Of a stretch of 64,000 bases of DNA, positions 47,548-58,105 are shown one piece after another. The first letter of the stretch is position 1, and each line of letters starts with the position of its first letter. The notes under the pieces were generated by a model. The model saw only the letters and a list, made by a program, of their open reading frames with translations. It searched no databases and was not told the DNA's origin. The translations under genes were made by a program, and so were the position numbers. This stretch comes from Helianthus annuus (lineage: Eukaryota; Streptophyta; Magnoliopsida; Asterales; Asteraceae), in the NCBI RefSeq assembly GCF_002127325.2, contig NC_035441.2, positions 155,711,122-155,775,121 on the forward strand. Reading direction: 5' to 3'.

Positions 47548-48404
47548 TGTTGGATATTTATGTCCGGTTCGATAAGTCAACGCTGCCGACCGGGTCTTGA
47601 CCCGTAAGAGTTACACCGTGGTCAACGAACTAAAAATCCACTTAACTAATAACTGGTAATTACGAACGATACGCGGGTATTGAACTGAGAGACGGGTACA
47701 TGGACCGAATGAGACAAGAACCCTCTTGCTTCGCCACTTGTCGCGCACCTACATTGCAGCCAATGACATTACATGCAATGGATCTTCTCGCCATTTGGCG
47801 CGCACCTAGAATTTGACCAATAACCTTTCATGCAAATGATTTTCGACACTTGGCGAGCATGCATAAAGCTCCATGTCCTATTTAAATGGGGCTTGGGTCT
47901 TGCTTTTAGATGCAAGAGAAGATTACAAAACTCTCTCAACTCACACACCCAAACCGGTCACCACCGCCCGCCGCCGCCGCTCTCCGCCGCCCGCCGCCGG
48001 CCACCACCGCCGAGACCCGGCTCACTTTCGCGTATCTCTCGTTCGTGTAACTAGCATTCGTTCGTTGAACCTCGGTGTCTCAACCGGTTATTTACTAACC
48101 GAAGGTATATCTAAACCCCCTATGGTTGATGTTCTATTTCGTGTTTGCATGTTGGTGACTTTGTTCCATTACGGGTAATCCTTGGTATAAAAGTGTTTAT
48201 GTTAATTTTGTTACATACGCTTCCGTTGCCAAAATGTGTATATGTTTTTTTTTAACTAGTTAAAGTTTATTTTGAATAACCTATTTCTAAATGCACTATT
48301 TTGTCAAAATGTTTTGACTAAATCCTTGTGACAAAATAAACACATATTTAATATGAACCGGGTTCATGAAATAAAAGAAAAAATATACCACGGAAATTCC
48401 TTCA
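47548..48404 (+). repeat. 5' LTR of the copia element (857 bp)
   Basis: TG...CA ends. A TATA-like TATTTAAAT lies near 47879 and a GCCGCC-rich tract at 47960-48015. The T-run near 48246 may vary in length. Confidence 0.93.
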
Positions 48405-48405
48405 G

Positions 48406-48417
48406 TGGTATCAGAGC
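48406..48417 (+). other. Primer binding site of the copia element
   Basis: TGGTATCAGAGC, one base after the LTR; perfect initiator tRNA-Met match. Confidence 0.93.
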
Positions 48418-49800
48418 CGATGCTCACCACATGCAAATCGAAACCGGTCTTTTTCACCGGAATAATAAATCACAAACTTTAAAGGTCTGAAGTTTTTGAT
48501 TTATTTTTATCTTTGGGCTATATATATATATATTTTTTTTTTTTTGGTCATATTTTAGTTGTTAGTATTTTGTTGACCAAATTGCCCAAACATACTTTTG
48601 GTTATGTTGAATATGTAAATCGGGCCCGACCTTGTGGTTGTGTTTATATTTGGTTTTATTTGTGGTTTTGGCCCGTTTTGCGGCTCAAAGTTGTAATAGA
48701 TTAGTTTATAGTTTTGGCCCGTTTTGTGGTTCAAAGTTGTAATAGATAAGGTTCTTTGTCTTTGTTATATTTACTTGTTAAATATTGTTGAACCGAAGAC
48801 CCGAAGCAAGATCGAATGCCAAGAGGAGTCTTGGAGTTAGTGGGAGTCGCTCAAGACAACAAGATGCACTCAAGTCCATCCTTGTGGTTTTTTGTGTTTT
48901 GTGACCGTGACCCCTTTGATCTTGCTACTTGGCTCTAGCAAGATCATAATCATGCCCATATGATTTACATATTCATTTTTCCTATTATGGTTGCCTTTTG
49001 ACAAATGTTATCACACTTCAACTTAATACCAAAATGTATTCTTAAAAGTTTTTTTTTTAAAAAAAGGAAATCGGAAAAAGCAAGTTCTAGCAACTTGGAT
49101 ATTTTTTTTTATAACCACTAGAGTTTTATAACATGTTTTTTTCTCACATCTTTAAAACTCATAAACTTAATAGTTTTCACTATTAACTTTAATTGGTTAT
49201 CCCAAGTCGCGACAAACTTAGTTTTATAGGTTATCTAAAACTAATTGTCCCGAGAGGTGAAAGGGTCTTTTTGGTTATGTCGCAAATATAATATTTAGAT
49301 TAAAACCGACTATAACGACCCTATTTGGTAAAAATTAAAATCAATAGTCTATGCCATCCTACTACTAGTAACACTTGGGGCATAATGCGAACCATCAGTG
49401 TTGGAGCCACAGCACGACACTTGGTGTCTAGTTTATCCTTCCAAGGTGCAAGGGTTCCGTCGACACATCCGGCCCTTCCACATGTGACCGTTTTAGGACG
49501 ACTATTACTTTTCTTCTCGTGTTGCGTGCCACAGCCGTCTCGAGAACAAAAGTGGCATAGATGAGGCCAAACGTATCAATGCAAGGACAAAAGATTGTCC
49601 TCGCAGCCTCATAAACCCCGGGAGTTGTGCTTTTCTCACAATTGACAATCGTTGTCAGTCCGCTTGAACCTCTTGCTAATGTTGCATGCCCCAGCTGCCT
49701 TTAGAAAGAGCTTCTAACCGGATTCTCGCTCCTTATCGTCTCACCTCACTAAACAAGGAAATACATTGAAAATACTAATTAAATAATTTTTGCTTAACAG
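48418..49800 (+). other. Leader of the copia element
   Basis: About 1.4 kb of untranslated leader before the gag-pol start. It has no coding content beyond short frames; a repeated phrase GTTTTGGCCCGTTTTGYGGYTC occurs at about 48664 and 48711. The ATG at 49801 follows an AACAG that could also serve as a splice acceptor. Confidence 0.5.
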
Positions 49801-52800
49801 ATGTCATCTGAAAACAACTCCTCTTTTGCTCTCAAGTCCATACTTGAGAAAGACAAGCTGAATAACACCAATTTTCTTGAGTGGCACCGCAACTTGAGAA
49901 TCGTTCTCAAGATGGCAAAAAGGCTTTATATTTTGGAAACCCCGATCCCAACCGCACCCGAAAACAACACTGTGGTTGCGAAGAAGGCTTTCGACAAACA
50001 TAAAGAAGATGCCATGGAAGTTGCTTGCCTCATGCAAGCCACCATGTCTCCAGATCTTCAGAAGAATATGGAAGACATGAATGCCTTCGACATGATTGAA
50101 CAACTCAAGGGCATGTTTCAGAAACAAGCCCGTCAGGAACGCTATGACACCATGAAACAGCTCATAAGCTGTAAAATGCAAGAGGGTTCCTCAGTTAGTG
50201 CTCATGTCCTCAAGATGAAAGGCTACATCGACCAACTGAACAAACTTGGTTATCCTCTCCAAGATGAGATGGCTGTTGACTTCATTCTCAACTCTCTTTC
50301 CAGTCACTATGATCAATTTGTTATGAACTTTAACATGAATGACTGGGTAAAGACAGTGCCAGAGCTACACGGGATGCTCAAAACGGCAGAGATGAACATT
50401 TCCAACAAAGTAAGCCAAGTGTTAATGGTTCGATCTGGTGGTGTTAAAAAGCCCAAAACAAAGAAGAAAAGTTATAACAGCAAAAACAAAGGAAAGGCTC
50501 CTGTTGCTGCCAAACCTGCCACCAACAAGAGCAAGCAAGCTGTGAAAGCCCCTCTTCCAGAAGAGCGGCAATGCTATGAGTGTAACAAGATGGGGCACTG
50601 GAAACGTAACTGCCCCGAGTATCTTGCCAAGCTCAAAGTGAAGAAGGCTAATGGAGAAGGCACTTCTTCAGGTATTCTAATATATGTTATCGAACTTTTC
50701 ACTGTTTCAAGCAACACATGGGTATTTGATACCGGGTGTGGTTATCACATCATTAATGTCTTGCAGGAGCCTGAGAAGTGGAAGAAACTGAAGCCGGGAG
50801 ACATGGAGCTCATTGTTGGCGATGGGAAAAGAGTCCCAGTTCTGGCAACTGGCACATTTAATCTTACATGTCCTTCTGGTCTTGTTGTTGTTTTGAACAA
50901 TTGTCTTTATGCACCTGGTTTAACCAGGAACATCATTTCAGTTTCGTTGCTTTTTGAACAAGGATTTAGATATGTTTTTAATGGTGTTTCTATTTCTGCT
51001 TATCTAAATGATATTTACTATTTTGAGGCTAAACCTCGAAACGGTATCTATGAAATTAATGTTCAGCCTAGCAGTAACATATATCACCTTTCTAAATGTC
51101 AGAAAAACGGTACTAGTGATTCATTCCTATGGCATTGTAGACTTGGCCATACAAGCAAGGCACGCGTAAAATGGCTCCAATCTGAGGGGATTCTTGAATC
51201 CACCGGAACGGACTCATTTGATGATTGCGAGTCTTGCTTAGCTGGCAAACTCACCAAGGATCCCTTCACCCATGTTGGTGAACGAGCTAGCGATCTACTA
51301 GGACTCATACACTCAGATGTATGTGGTCCTTTTAGAACCATGACTAGGAATCACGAGAGATACTTCGTTACGTTCATCGATGACTATAGTCGATATGCTT
51401 ATGTCTATCTCATGAAGCATAAGCATGAAACTTTTGAAAAGTTCAAAGAGTTTCAAAACGAAGTTGAAAACCAACTTAATAGAAAGATTAAAATGCTTCG
51501 CTCAGATCGAGGCGGTGAATACCTCAGCTTGGAATTTCTCGATCATCTAAAGGAACGTGGAATAGTTTCACAACCCACTCCACCAGGCACACCCCAACTT
51601 AATGGCGTGTGTGAAAGGAGAAATCGAACCCTACTAAATATGATTCGATCGATGATGTGTAGAACAAATTTACCTCACTCCTTTTGGGGTTTTGCTCTTA
51701 TGACTGCTGCTCGACTCGTAAATCTAGCGCCGACCAAAAAGGTAAACAAAACTCCATATGAGATATGGCATGGGCATAAGCCGAATTTGAGTTACCTAAG
51801 AGTATGGGGGTGTGATGCTTACATCACAAGTGACTCTGATGACAAGCTCGACCCTCGAGGCGAAAAGGTTGTTTTCGTCGGATACTATAACCAATGCGGT
51901 TATTACTTCTACCATCCTGATGCAAATACGATTTCCATCAAAAGGAAGGCTAAAAGGTTCCTTGAAGATGAACTTCTTAGTCGAGGAACTGGAAGTAACT
52001 TAGTAGATCTTGAAGAAGTCCAAGGACTACAAGCAACCGTTGACGAGGTCGGAACGTCTGAACCACAACAAATTGTTGATACCGAATCAGACCCGAACAC
52101 AAGCCTTCGCAGGAGCATCAGGACTCGTAAAGAACCCGATAGATACCTTTGGCATGTCGAGGGTTCTGAAGTCCTGACAGTAGCCAAGTCTGATGACGAG
52201 CCTACTAGTTACAAATCTGCTATTTCTAATCCAGATTCTGCGAAATGGCTAGAGGCCATGAAAGCCGAGATGCAATCCATGCGTGACAATCAAGTTTGGG
52301 ACTTGGTTGAGCTACCCCCCGAATCTCGGGCAGTAGGGAGCAAATGGGTTTTCAAGAGAAAAACTGACATGCATGGAAATATACAAACCTATAAAGCACG
52401 GCTAGTAGCGAAAGGTTTCACTCAAACTCAAGGTATTGACTATGATGAAACTTTTTCACCCGTTGCTATGATCAAATCGATCAGGATATTACTTGCCATA
52501 GCTGCGTACTATGATTACGAAATTTGGCAAATGGATGTTAAGACCGCCTTTCTTAATGGACATCTTTCCGAAGATGTTTATATGGTTCAACCTGACGGTT
52601 TTATCGATCCAAAATATCCTAATAGGGTATGCAAGCTAAACAAGTCCATTTATGGACTCAAGCAAGCATCTCGGAGCTGGAATCTTCGTTTTGACCAGAA
52701 AGTCAAAGAGTTTGGTTTTGTCAAGAACGAAGATGAACCTTGTGTTTACAGAAAGGCTAGTGGGAGTGCTATATCATTTCTCATCTTGTATGTGGATGAT

Positions 52801-53781
52801 ATATTGATCATTGGAAACAACATCCCCATGCTTAAGGAAATTAAACATTGGTTGGGATCTTGCTTTGCAATGAAGGATCTTGGAGAAGCTGCTTACATTC
52901 TAGGAATCAAGATCTATAGGAATAGATCTAAGCGACTTCTTGGGCTAACTCAGAGCACATACATAGATCAAGTAATGAGACGCTTCAAGATGGAAAACTC
53001 CAAGAAAGGAGGTGTTCCAATGACTAAAGGAACCGTCTTGAACAAATCGCAAGCTCCCTCTGAGAACCGAGAGATAAAGCAAATGGAAGGAGTTCCATAT
53101 GCTTCAGCGATTGGTTCTATCATGTATGCTATGGTATGTACTCGACCAGACGTCTCGTATGCTTTGAGCATGACCAGCCGTTACCAGCAGAACCCTGGGG
53201 TTGCCCACTGGACTGCAGTTAAGAACATCCTTAAGTACTTGAGAAGGACAAAAGATATGTTCTTGATATTTGGAGGAGTCAATGAGGAGCTCACTGTAAA
53301 ATGTTACACTAATGCTAGTTTTCAAACTGATCGAGATACCTCTCGCTCACAAACGGGTTTCGTGTTCACTCTCAACGGAGGAGCTGTCTCATGGAAAAGC
53401 TCCAAGCAGAGTGTTGTAGCTGATTCTACCACGGAATCTGAGTACATTGCCGCATCAGATGCCGCAAAGGAAGCTGCTTGGATGAAGAAGTTCATAACCG
53501 ATCTCGATGTGGTTCCAAGTATCATGAAACCCATCCAGATATTTTGTGATAACACAGGTGCTATTGCTCAAGCCAAGGAGCCTAGATCACATCACAAAGC
53601 CAAGCACATTTTGAGAAAATTTCACTACATACGTGAGATTGTGGAACGTGGAGACATCGCTATAAGCAAAATTGACACAGATCAAAACTTAGCTGACCCA
53701 TTTACTAAGCCAATGACTCAAGAGAAACATGACCGTCATATGGATGCTATTGGGCTTAGATTAGCTAGTGAAATGTTTTGA
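49801..53781 (+). CDS. Ty1/copia gag-pol polyprotein, 1326 aa, uninterrupted
   Basis: One open frame carries the whole copia set in order. Gag (residues about 1-250, FLEWHRNLRIVLK) ends in a zinc knuckle CYECNKMGHWKRNC at 258-271. Protease has FDTGCGYH with Asp310. Integrase has a zinc part (WHCRLGH ... CESCLAGK) and a core with HSDVCGPF, DDYSRYAYVYL, SDRGGEY and CERRNRTLLN. Reverse transcriptase has KARLVAKGFTQTQGIDY, MDVKTAFLNG and YVDDILIIG (YVDD at 997-1000). RNase H contains SEYIAASDA and IFCDNTGA. The expected first RNase H Asp (YSDAS-type motif) reads YTNAS, Asn1171 (codon AAT), probably lowering activity. No stop or shift elsewhere, so it was functional very recently. It makes particles and reverse-transcribes the element. 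Confidence 0.96.
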   Translation: MSSENNSSFALKSILEKDKLNNTNFLEWHRNLRIVLKMAKRLYILETPIPTAPENNTVVAKKAFDKHKEDAMEVACLMQATMSPDLQKNMEDMNAFDMIEQLKGMFQKQARQERYDTMKQLISCKMQEGSSVSAHVLKMKGYIDQLNKLGYPLQDEMAVDFILNSLSSHYDQFVMNFNMNDWVKTVPELHGMLKTAEMNISNKVSQVLMVRSGGVKKPKTKKKSYNSKNKGKAPVAAKPATNKSKQAVKAPLPEERQCYECNKMGHWKRNCPEYLAKLKVKKANGEGTSSGILIYVIELFTVSSNTWVFDTGCGYHIINVLQEPEKWKKLKPGDMELIVGDGKRVPVLATGTFNLTCPSGLVVVLNNCLYAPGLTRNIISVSLLFEQGFRYVFNGVSISAYLNDIYYFEAKPRNGIYEINVQPSSNIYHLSKCQKNGTSDSFLWHCRLGHTSKARVKWLQSEGILESTGTDSFDDCESCLAGKLTKDPFTHVGERASDLLGLIHSDVCGPFRTMTRNHERYFVTFIDDYSRYAYVYLMKHKHETFEKFKEFQNEVENQLNRKIKMLRSDRGGEYLSLEFLDHLKERGIVSQPTPPGTPQLNGVCERRNRTLLNMIRSMMCRTNLPHSFWGFALMTAARLVNLAPTKKVNKTPYEIWHGHKPNLSYLRVWGCDAYITSDSDDKLDPRGEKVVFVGYYNQCGYYFYHPDANTISIKRKAKRFLEDELLSRGTGSNLVDLEEVQGLQATVDEVGTSEPQQIVDTESDPNTSLRRSIRTRKEPDRYLWHVEGSEVLTVAKSDDEPTSYKSAISNPDSAKWLEAMKAEMQSMRDNQVWDLVELPPESRAVGSKWVFKRKTDMHGNIQTYKARLVAKGFTQTQGIDYDETFSPVAMIKSIRILLAIAAYYDYEIWQMDVKTAFLNGHLSEDVYMVQPDGFIDPKYPNRVCKLNKSIYGLKQASRSWNLRFDQKVKEFGFVKNEDEPCVYRKASGSAISFLILYVDDILIIGNNIPMLKEIKHWLGSCFAMKDLGEAAYILGIKIYRNRSKRLLGLTQSTYIDQVMRRFKMENSKKGGVPMTKGTVLNKSQAPSENREIKQMEGVPYASAIGSIMYAMVCTRPDVSYALSMTSRYQQNPGVAHWTAVKNILKYLRRTKDMFLIFGGVNEELTVKCYTNASFQTDRDTSRSQTGFVFTLNGGAVSWKSSKQSVVADSTTESEYIAASDAAKEAAWMKKFITDLDVVPSIMKPIQIFCDNTGAIAQAKEPRSHHKAKHILRKFHYIREIVERGDIAISKIDTDQNLADPFTKPMTQEKHDRHMDAIGLRLASEMF

Positions 53782-54623
53782 TTTAGTATTTGGATGTACG
53801 AACATCAAACAGTTGTATTCCTGTATTCATTTTGATTTACTAGTTAAATGCAATTCTTGAATCCTACAACTGTGTTTGATTTTGATACGTTTAATCCGTG
53901 AATCTTGTATTCTAAATTATCCGTAGTCGATCAGACTCGTGGGAACGACTCTGAATTAAGACTATTCTGATTTTGGACTCAAGGAATTGGCTTCCAAATT
54001 CACAGGCTTCATTATGAATGATGCTGGATGTAACTCGCATCAAATCATCTTCATGGATCTTAGTCATAAGATGTTTTGATTTGGGCATACTCATTTAGTA
54101 TCCTCTGACCTGAGATACATACTAGAACTTCCGTTTACTAAAGACTATTCTTTGATCAGTGTCAATCGCTGTCGCGTAACTGCCAGTCATAAAGGCATTG
54201 GTTGGGAGTGGTTCTGAAGTTCAGTGGGAGTTGTATGTAGTCAAGATGGGATTCTGTGCTCTTACATTATATGTAACAGTTAGACATCTGGGCGCCCTCG
54301 TTGATTCAAACTGGTGAAGTGTAAGGCCTTACCCAAACTTACTGTGTGTTTGATTGGACCACTTTGATTCTTGAACGAGAACGATAATGATTGAACGCCA
54401 TATGAGATTGAATCTGATCCATGTCTCATTGTTCAATTGATGTCTTTTACAGAAGGGATAGATGACAACGATTGCCATAAGTCTATTGTCTTCAAGTAGC
54501 AAGCCATTGCTAAAGGGAAGATACCTTGGTTAGTGACTTTAAAGTGTCATGACCTGTTGGGGGCAGCCATGTGTAGCTAGAGCACCGCTGGCTGTCTGCG
54601 TTGAGATCTTATCAGAGACCGTC
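53782..54623 (+). other. 3' untranslated region of the copia element
   Basis: About 840 bp without coding content between the gag-pol stop and the polypurine tract. Confidence 0.55.
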
Positions 54624-54624
54624 C

Positions 54625-54634
54625 AAGTGGGAGC
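54625..54634 (+). other. Polypurine tract of the copia element
   Basis: AAGTGGGAGC directly before the 3' LTR. Confidence 0.85.
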
Positions 54635-55500
54635 TGTTGGATATTTATGTCCGGTTCGATAAGTCAACGCTGCCGACCGGGTCTTGACCCGTAAGAGTTA
54701 CACCGTGGTCAACGAACTAAAAATCCACTTAACTAATAACTGGTAATTACGAACGATACGCGGGTATTGAACTGAGAGACGGGTACATGGACCGAATGAG
54801 ACAAGAACCCTCTTGCTTCGCCACTTGTCGCGCACCTACATTGCAGCCAATGACATTACATGCAATTGATCTTCTCGCCATTTGGCGCGCACCTAGAATT
54901 TGACCAATAACCTTTCATGCAAATGATTTTCGACACTTGGCGAGCATGCATAAAGCTCCATGTCCTATTTAAATGGGGCTTGGGTCTTGCTTTTAGATGC
55001 AAGAGAAGATTACAAAACTCTCTCAACTCACACACCCAAACCGGTCACCACCGCCCGCCGCCGCCGCTCTCCGCCGGTCGCCGCCGCCCGCCGCCGGCCA
55101 CCACCGCCGAGACCCGGCTCACTTTCGCGTATCTCTCGTTCGTGTAACTAGCATTCGTTCGTTGAACCTCGGTGTCTCAACCGGTTATTTACTAACCGAA
55201 GGTATATCTAAACCCCCTATGGTTGATGTTCTATTTCGTGTTTGCATGTTGGTGACTTTGTTCCATTACGGGTAATCCTTGGTATAAAAGTGTTTATGTT
55301 AATTTTGTTACATACGCTCCGTTGCCAAAATGTGTATATGTTTTTTTTTAACTAGTTAAAGTTTATTTTGAATAACCTATTTCTAAATGCACTATTTTGT
55401 CAAAATGTTTTGACTAAATCCTTGTGACAAAATAAACACATATTTAATATGAACCGGGTTCATGAAATAAAAGAAAAAATATACCACGGAAATTCCTTCA
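54635..55500 (+). repeat. 3' LTR of the copia element (866 bp)
   Basis: Nine bases longer than the 5' LTR: ten extra bases in the GCCGCC tract near 55077 minus one base near 55317. Otherwise nearly identical. Confidence 0.93.
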
Positions 55501-55539
55501 ACATGATGTGATGATGTGTTATATATCTATTTGATGTTC

Positions 55540-55765
55540 GATCGGCTGAGTTTGACAATGCAGTGAAATGGAAAGGTATGCTGGCCGGTCGGCTGAATGC
55601 TAGCCGATCTAGGCAGCTAGCCGATCGAGGCAGATGTTTGTATGATAAAACTTCCTAGCCGATCGGCTGGGAATATGTTTGCAGTTCGATTGGTTGAACT
55701 TAACGGTGGATAGGACAGGGATGCTGGCCGATCGGCTGGGCCAGCCGATCGGTTGGCATCTTCAA
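55540..55765 (-). repeat. CCGATCGG-type repeats in the LARD-2 leader, block 3
   Basis: About seven units of the same family as blocks 1 and 2, mostly with the fully palindromic core CCGATCGG. This is the part of the leader nearest the primer site. Confidence 0.75.
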
Positions 55766-56064
55766 CTTAACAACAACAGCAACCATTATTTCAGCTTTTT
55801 CGAACCAAAAATTCAAGATTTCTCCCAAACGGCTTGGAATTTTGACCTGAAAATTTGTAGGCTTGTAGATCAGATAGTTTCGCACAACATATCAAAAATT
55901 CAGCAATTTTTAACCGTAAAAAGTTGTTTAATTTTGCGATTTTCAGTCAAAAACGTGAATAGATGAAAAAGTTAAGAAATTTTGACAAATCTGAGTGAAA
56001 TCGACTCTGAATCTGATGAATTTCTGTGTGAATTTGTGCGTTTGATCCGTGCAATCGAGCTCCT

Positions 56065-56076
56065 GCTCTGACACCA
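56065..56076 (-). other. Primer binding site of LARD-2
   Basis: Minus-strand TGGTGTCAGAGC, two bases after the 5' LTR: an initiator tRNA-Met site with one change (A to G). Confidence 0.85.
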
Positions 56077-56078
56077 CT

Positions 56079-56469
56079 TGTTAGGACCGGTTTGACTACG
56101 AAACGATTGCGTATGACACGTTCGACGTGCGGAATCCGTGAACGTGAACGACCGAAACACACGAGACGTACTCAATCTGTGATTCTATAAAAATGTATGA
56201 AAATGTACAAGCAACACGAATCACCTTTTGCCTTTCTCTCTCTACTTTCTCTCTCTAACCTCTAAGCTTCAAAGTTCCAAATGGAAAAAGTTCTAAATGA
56301 GAACCCTAATGGTTCTATTTATAGGCCAAAGGTGATAAGGAATCTTTCCTTATTTACAATAATGTCACCTTGCCTTTTAGTAACAAGATATTACATTATA
56401 ATCACTAAAGTTCTTATGTTTCTGCTACGAACGGAAATGACGGAGGCGATAGACATTACTGCACTAACA
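56079..56469 (-). repeat. 5' LTR of LARD-2 (391 bp)
   Basis: The counterpart of 25783-26173, equal in length, about 1 % different by eye. Its outer end at 56469 joins the LARD-1 coding frame. Confidence 0.9.
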
Positions 56470-56474
56470 ATGCT

Positions 56475-58105
56475 CCTTGTTCTTGGTACCGGGGTCTTCT
56501 TCCTTCAACACTTGATAGCCTTTTGAAGGTACCAGTGGGTATAACAAACTCACTGGTGGTTCTCAGAAGTGCTATGGAAGGAATTGCCTTCAAGGGAGTC
56601 TTATGAATGTAACCACTGTCCAAATGCAAACCAGTGGGTTCAACATTTGTAGTGGCTGCTCCACTTGAACTACTGTCAGGAATTACTTGTAATCCCTGCA
56701 GTGTAATCTCCTCTGTTGTTGCTGGGATAGCAGAGGTATAAACATCAGACCCAGTCACTTGTTGGAGCATACTCTCAGTGATAGGTGTTTGAGAGGAACT
56801 GGTTTGTGTCTGTGCTATATCAAAGGCATGCAACAAAGGTATTATGGATTGTGGTAATATGAGGGGTGAAGATAAAGGTGTTGAAAGAGATATGTCCTTG
56901 GGATCAGGACTGAGGAAGATGGATCCAATTGGGTCCAGAGCTTCATATTGTGGGGTCCCTGTGTTTACAACCTGATCCTTTTGTGAGGATGCAGGAGGAG
57001 TTTGAGGCAAAGGTGGAGATCTTTCTTCCATCTGCTGTGAGGAAGTAGCAGCAGTGGTTATAGGTGACATTTGTGTTGTCACTGGCAGTGGCTCTGGGAT
57101 CTCATCTTCCAGAGGTGCCTTTGTTTTGGGTTTGGGGGGCTTTCTGGATGTTTTCTTTTTGGTCTTTTTGGTAATGGCAGGTGTGGGTTTCAAAGCAGTG
57201 GTTGTGCTGCTATGATCACCTGGAGCAGTGGGCTCAACAGCCGATACCTAAGGAGCAGTGTTATCTGCTAAATTCTGCTCAGGCACCTCTGTTTTTGTTT
57301 TTGAAGGTGTTAACATTCTAGAGAATGTTTCAGGTGTTAAACCATTTATTTGAAAATAACCACCTTGTTTGAGCAAATTTTCATTCTCCTTTCCAAATTT
57401 TTGTTTAAAATAGTAGCTTAGAAACCTTGGAAAGAGCAAAAATAATTTGCTGTCAACATTTTTTTACCAAGTCATTAAAGATCTCCTGAGAATAGTTAAA
57501 ATCTTCATTGTTTAAAATAGCATAACCCAGGCATTGAATCTTTAATGGTATTTCATTAAACGCAGTTGTTTTATTTGAAACACACATCAAAAGAGTGTGA
57601 AATAAAAACCTAGGTGCAGAAGGGAAATAACCTTTTTGTAAGGTATCTCTTTTTGGTTGTTCTGCATACCCCTTCCCAGAAAATCAGTTTTCAATATGCT
57701 TTTAGAAAAAGAAGTTTTACCTTTCTGATCATCAAGCTTAAAGACTTCTGAGATTGATTGTGGAGTAATTTGAATTGCTTTACCCTATATAGAGGAGTTG
57801 ATGGCTATGACAATGTCTCCTTGTTTCTCAAGGGTAGCATTTTTCCAGAACTCTCTTTGGGTTTGTTGGTAAGTAGGAGCATCTGCTGTTAGCAAAGTTT
57901 TGTACTTTGATGTAGATAAGGTGTCAATGATTGAATCGAAGGTGTTGGTGGTAGTGGGTTTTGTGAGTAGACTCAAGTAATTGTGAGGGGATTTGTATGG
58001 GATTTCAATGGGTTCAGCGGCCATTTAAGTGGCGTCTTTGGAACCAGAGGATGATTTTGATTTTGATTTTGATTTTGATTTTGATTTTGATTTTGATTTC
58101 GTCAT
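56475..58105 (-). pseudogene. N-terminal half of the LARD-1 gag-like protein, decayed
   Basis: It starts at ATG 58105 (MTKSKSKSK), a Ser-Lys run encoded by a GATTTT microsatellite. A stop (58025) follows, and then MAAEPIEIPYKSPHNYLSLL and KTLLTADAP. Homologous-looking sequence continues through further stops (57782, 57245) and two compensating single-base shifts (near 57671 and 57467). It includes FPRFLSYYFKQKFGKENENL, then a Pro/Thr/Ser-rich part (57193-56475: PAITKKTKKKTSRKPPKPKT, then long low-complexity text). The LARD-2 insertion cuts it at 56474; it resumes at 25782. Such proteins recur as uncharacterised retroelement ORFs in Asteraceae annotations as far as I recall. I cannot assign a domain. 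Confidence 0.62.
58053..58100 (-). repeat. GATTTT hexanucleotide microsatellite, coding for a Ser-Lys run
   Basis: About eight tandem copies, in frame on the minus strand. Confidence 0.9.

Larger units (their letters stand above)
47548..55500 (+). mobile_element. Full-length Ty1/copia element, plus strand, apparently very young
   Basis: LTRs 47548-48404 and 54635-55500 (TGTTGGATATT ... TTCCTTCA), perfect TSD ACATG (47543-47547 and 55501-55505), canonical primer site, polypurine tract AAGTGGGAGC, and one uninterrupted 1326-codon gag-pol. LTRs differ by a 10-base indel in a GCCGCC tract, a one-base indel and one visible substitution. It inserted into the LARD-2 leader. Lineage within copia was not assigned. 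Confidence 0.95.
25783..56469 (-). mobile_element. LARD-2: gag-only LTR retroelement, minus strand, containing four later insertions
   Basis: Termini TGTTAGGACCGG and GCACTAACA, LTRs of exactly 391 bp at both ends, minus-strand primer site (56065-56076) and polypurine tract (26174-26184). TSD is ATGCC (25778-25782) and ATGCT (56470-56474), one mismatch. Removing the solo LTR, LARD-3, LINE and copia insertions leaves roughly 9.6 kb. That remainder is a leader rich in CCGATCGA repeats, a single gag frame of about 1300 codons, and 2.5 kb of non-coding 3' DNA. No pol genes are present. Confidence 0.87.

Noticed and set aside
47830..48178. Pro/Arg-rich small proteins near 47.9 and 55.0 kb
   Set aside because: They lie in the copia LTRs; the composition comes from a GCCGCC tract.
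56456..57193. A host gene for the Pro/Thr/Ser-rich 245-codon frame
   Set aside because: It sits inside LARD-1, in frame with the upstream gag-like pieces, and its last codons cross the LARD-2 boundary.
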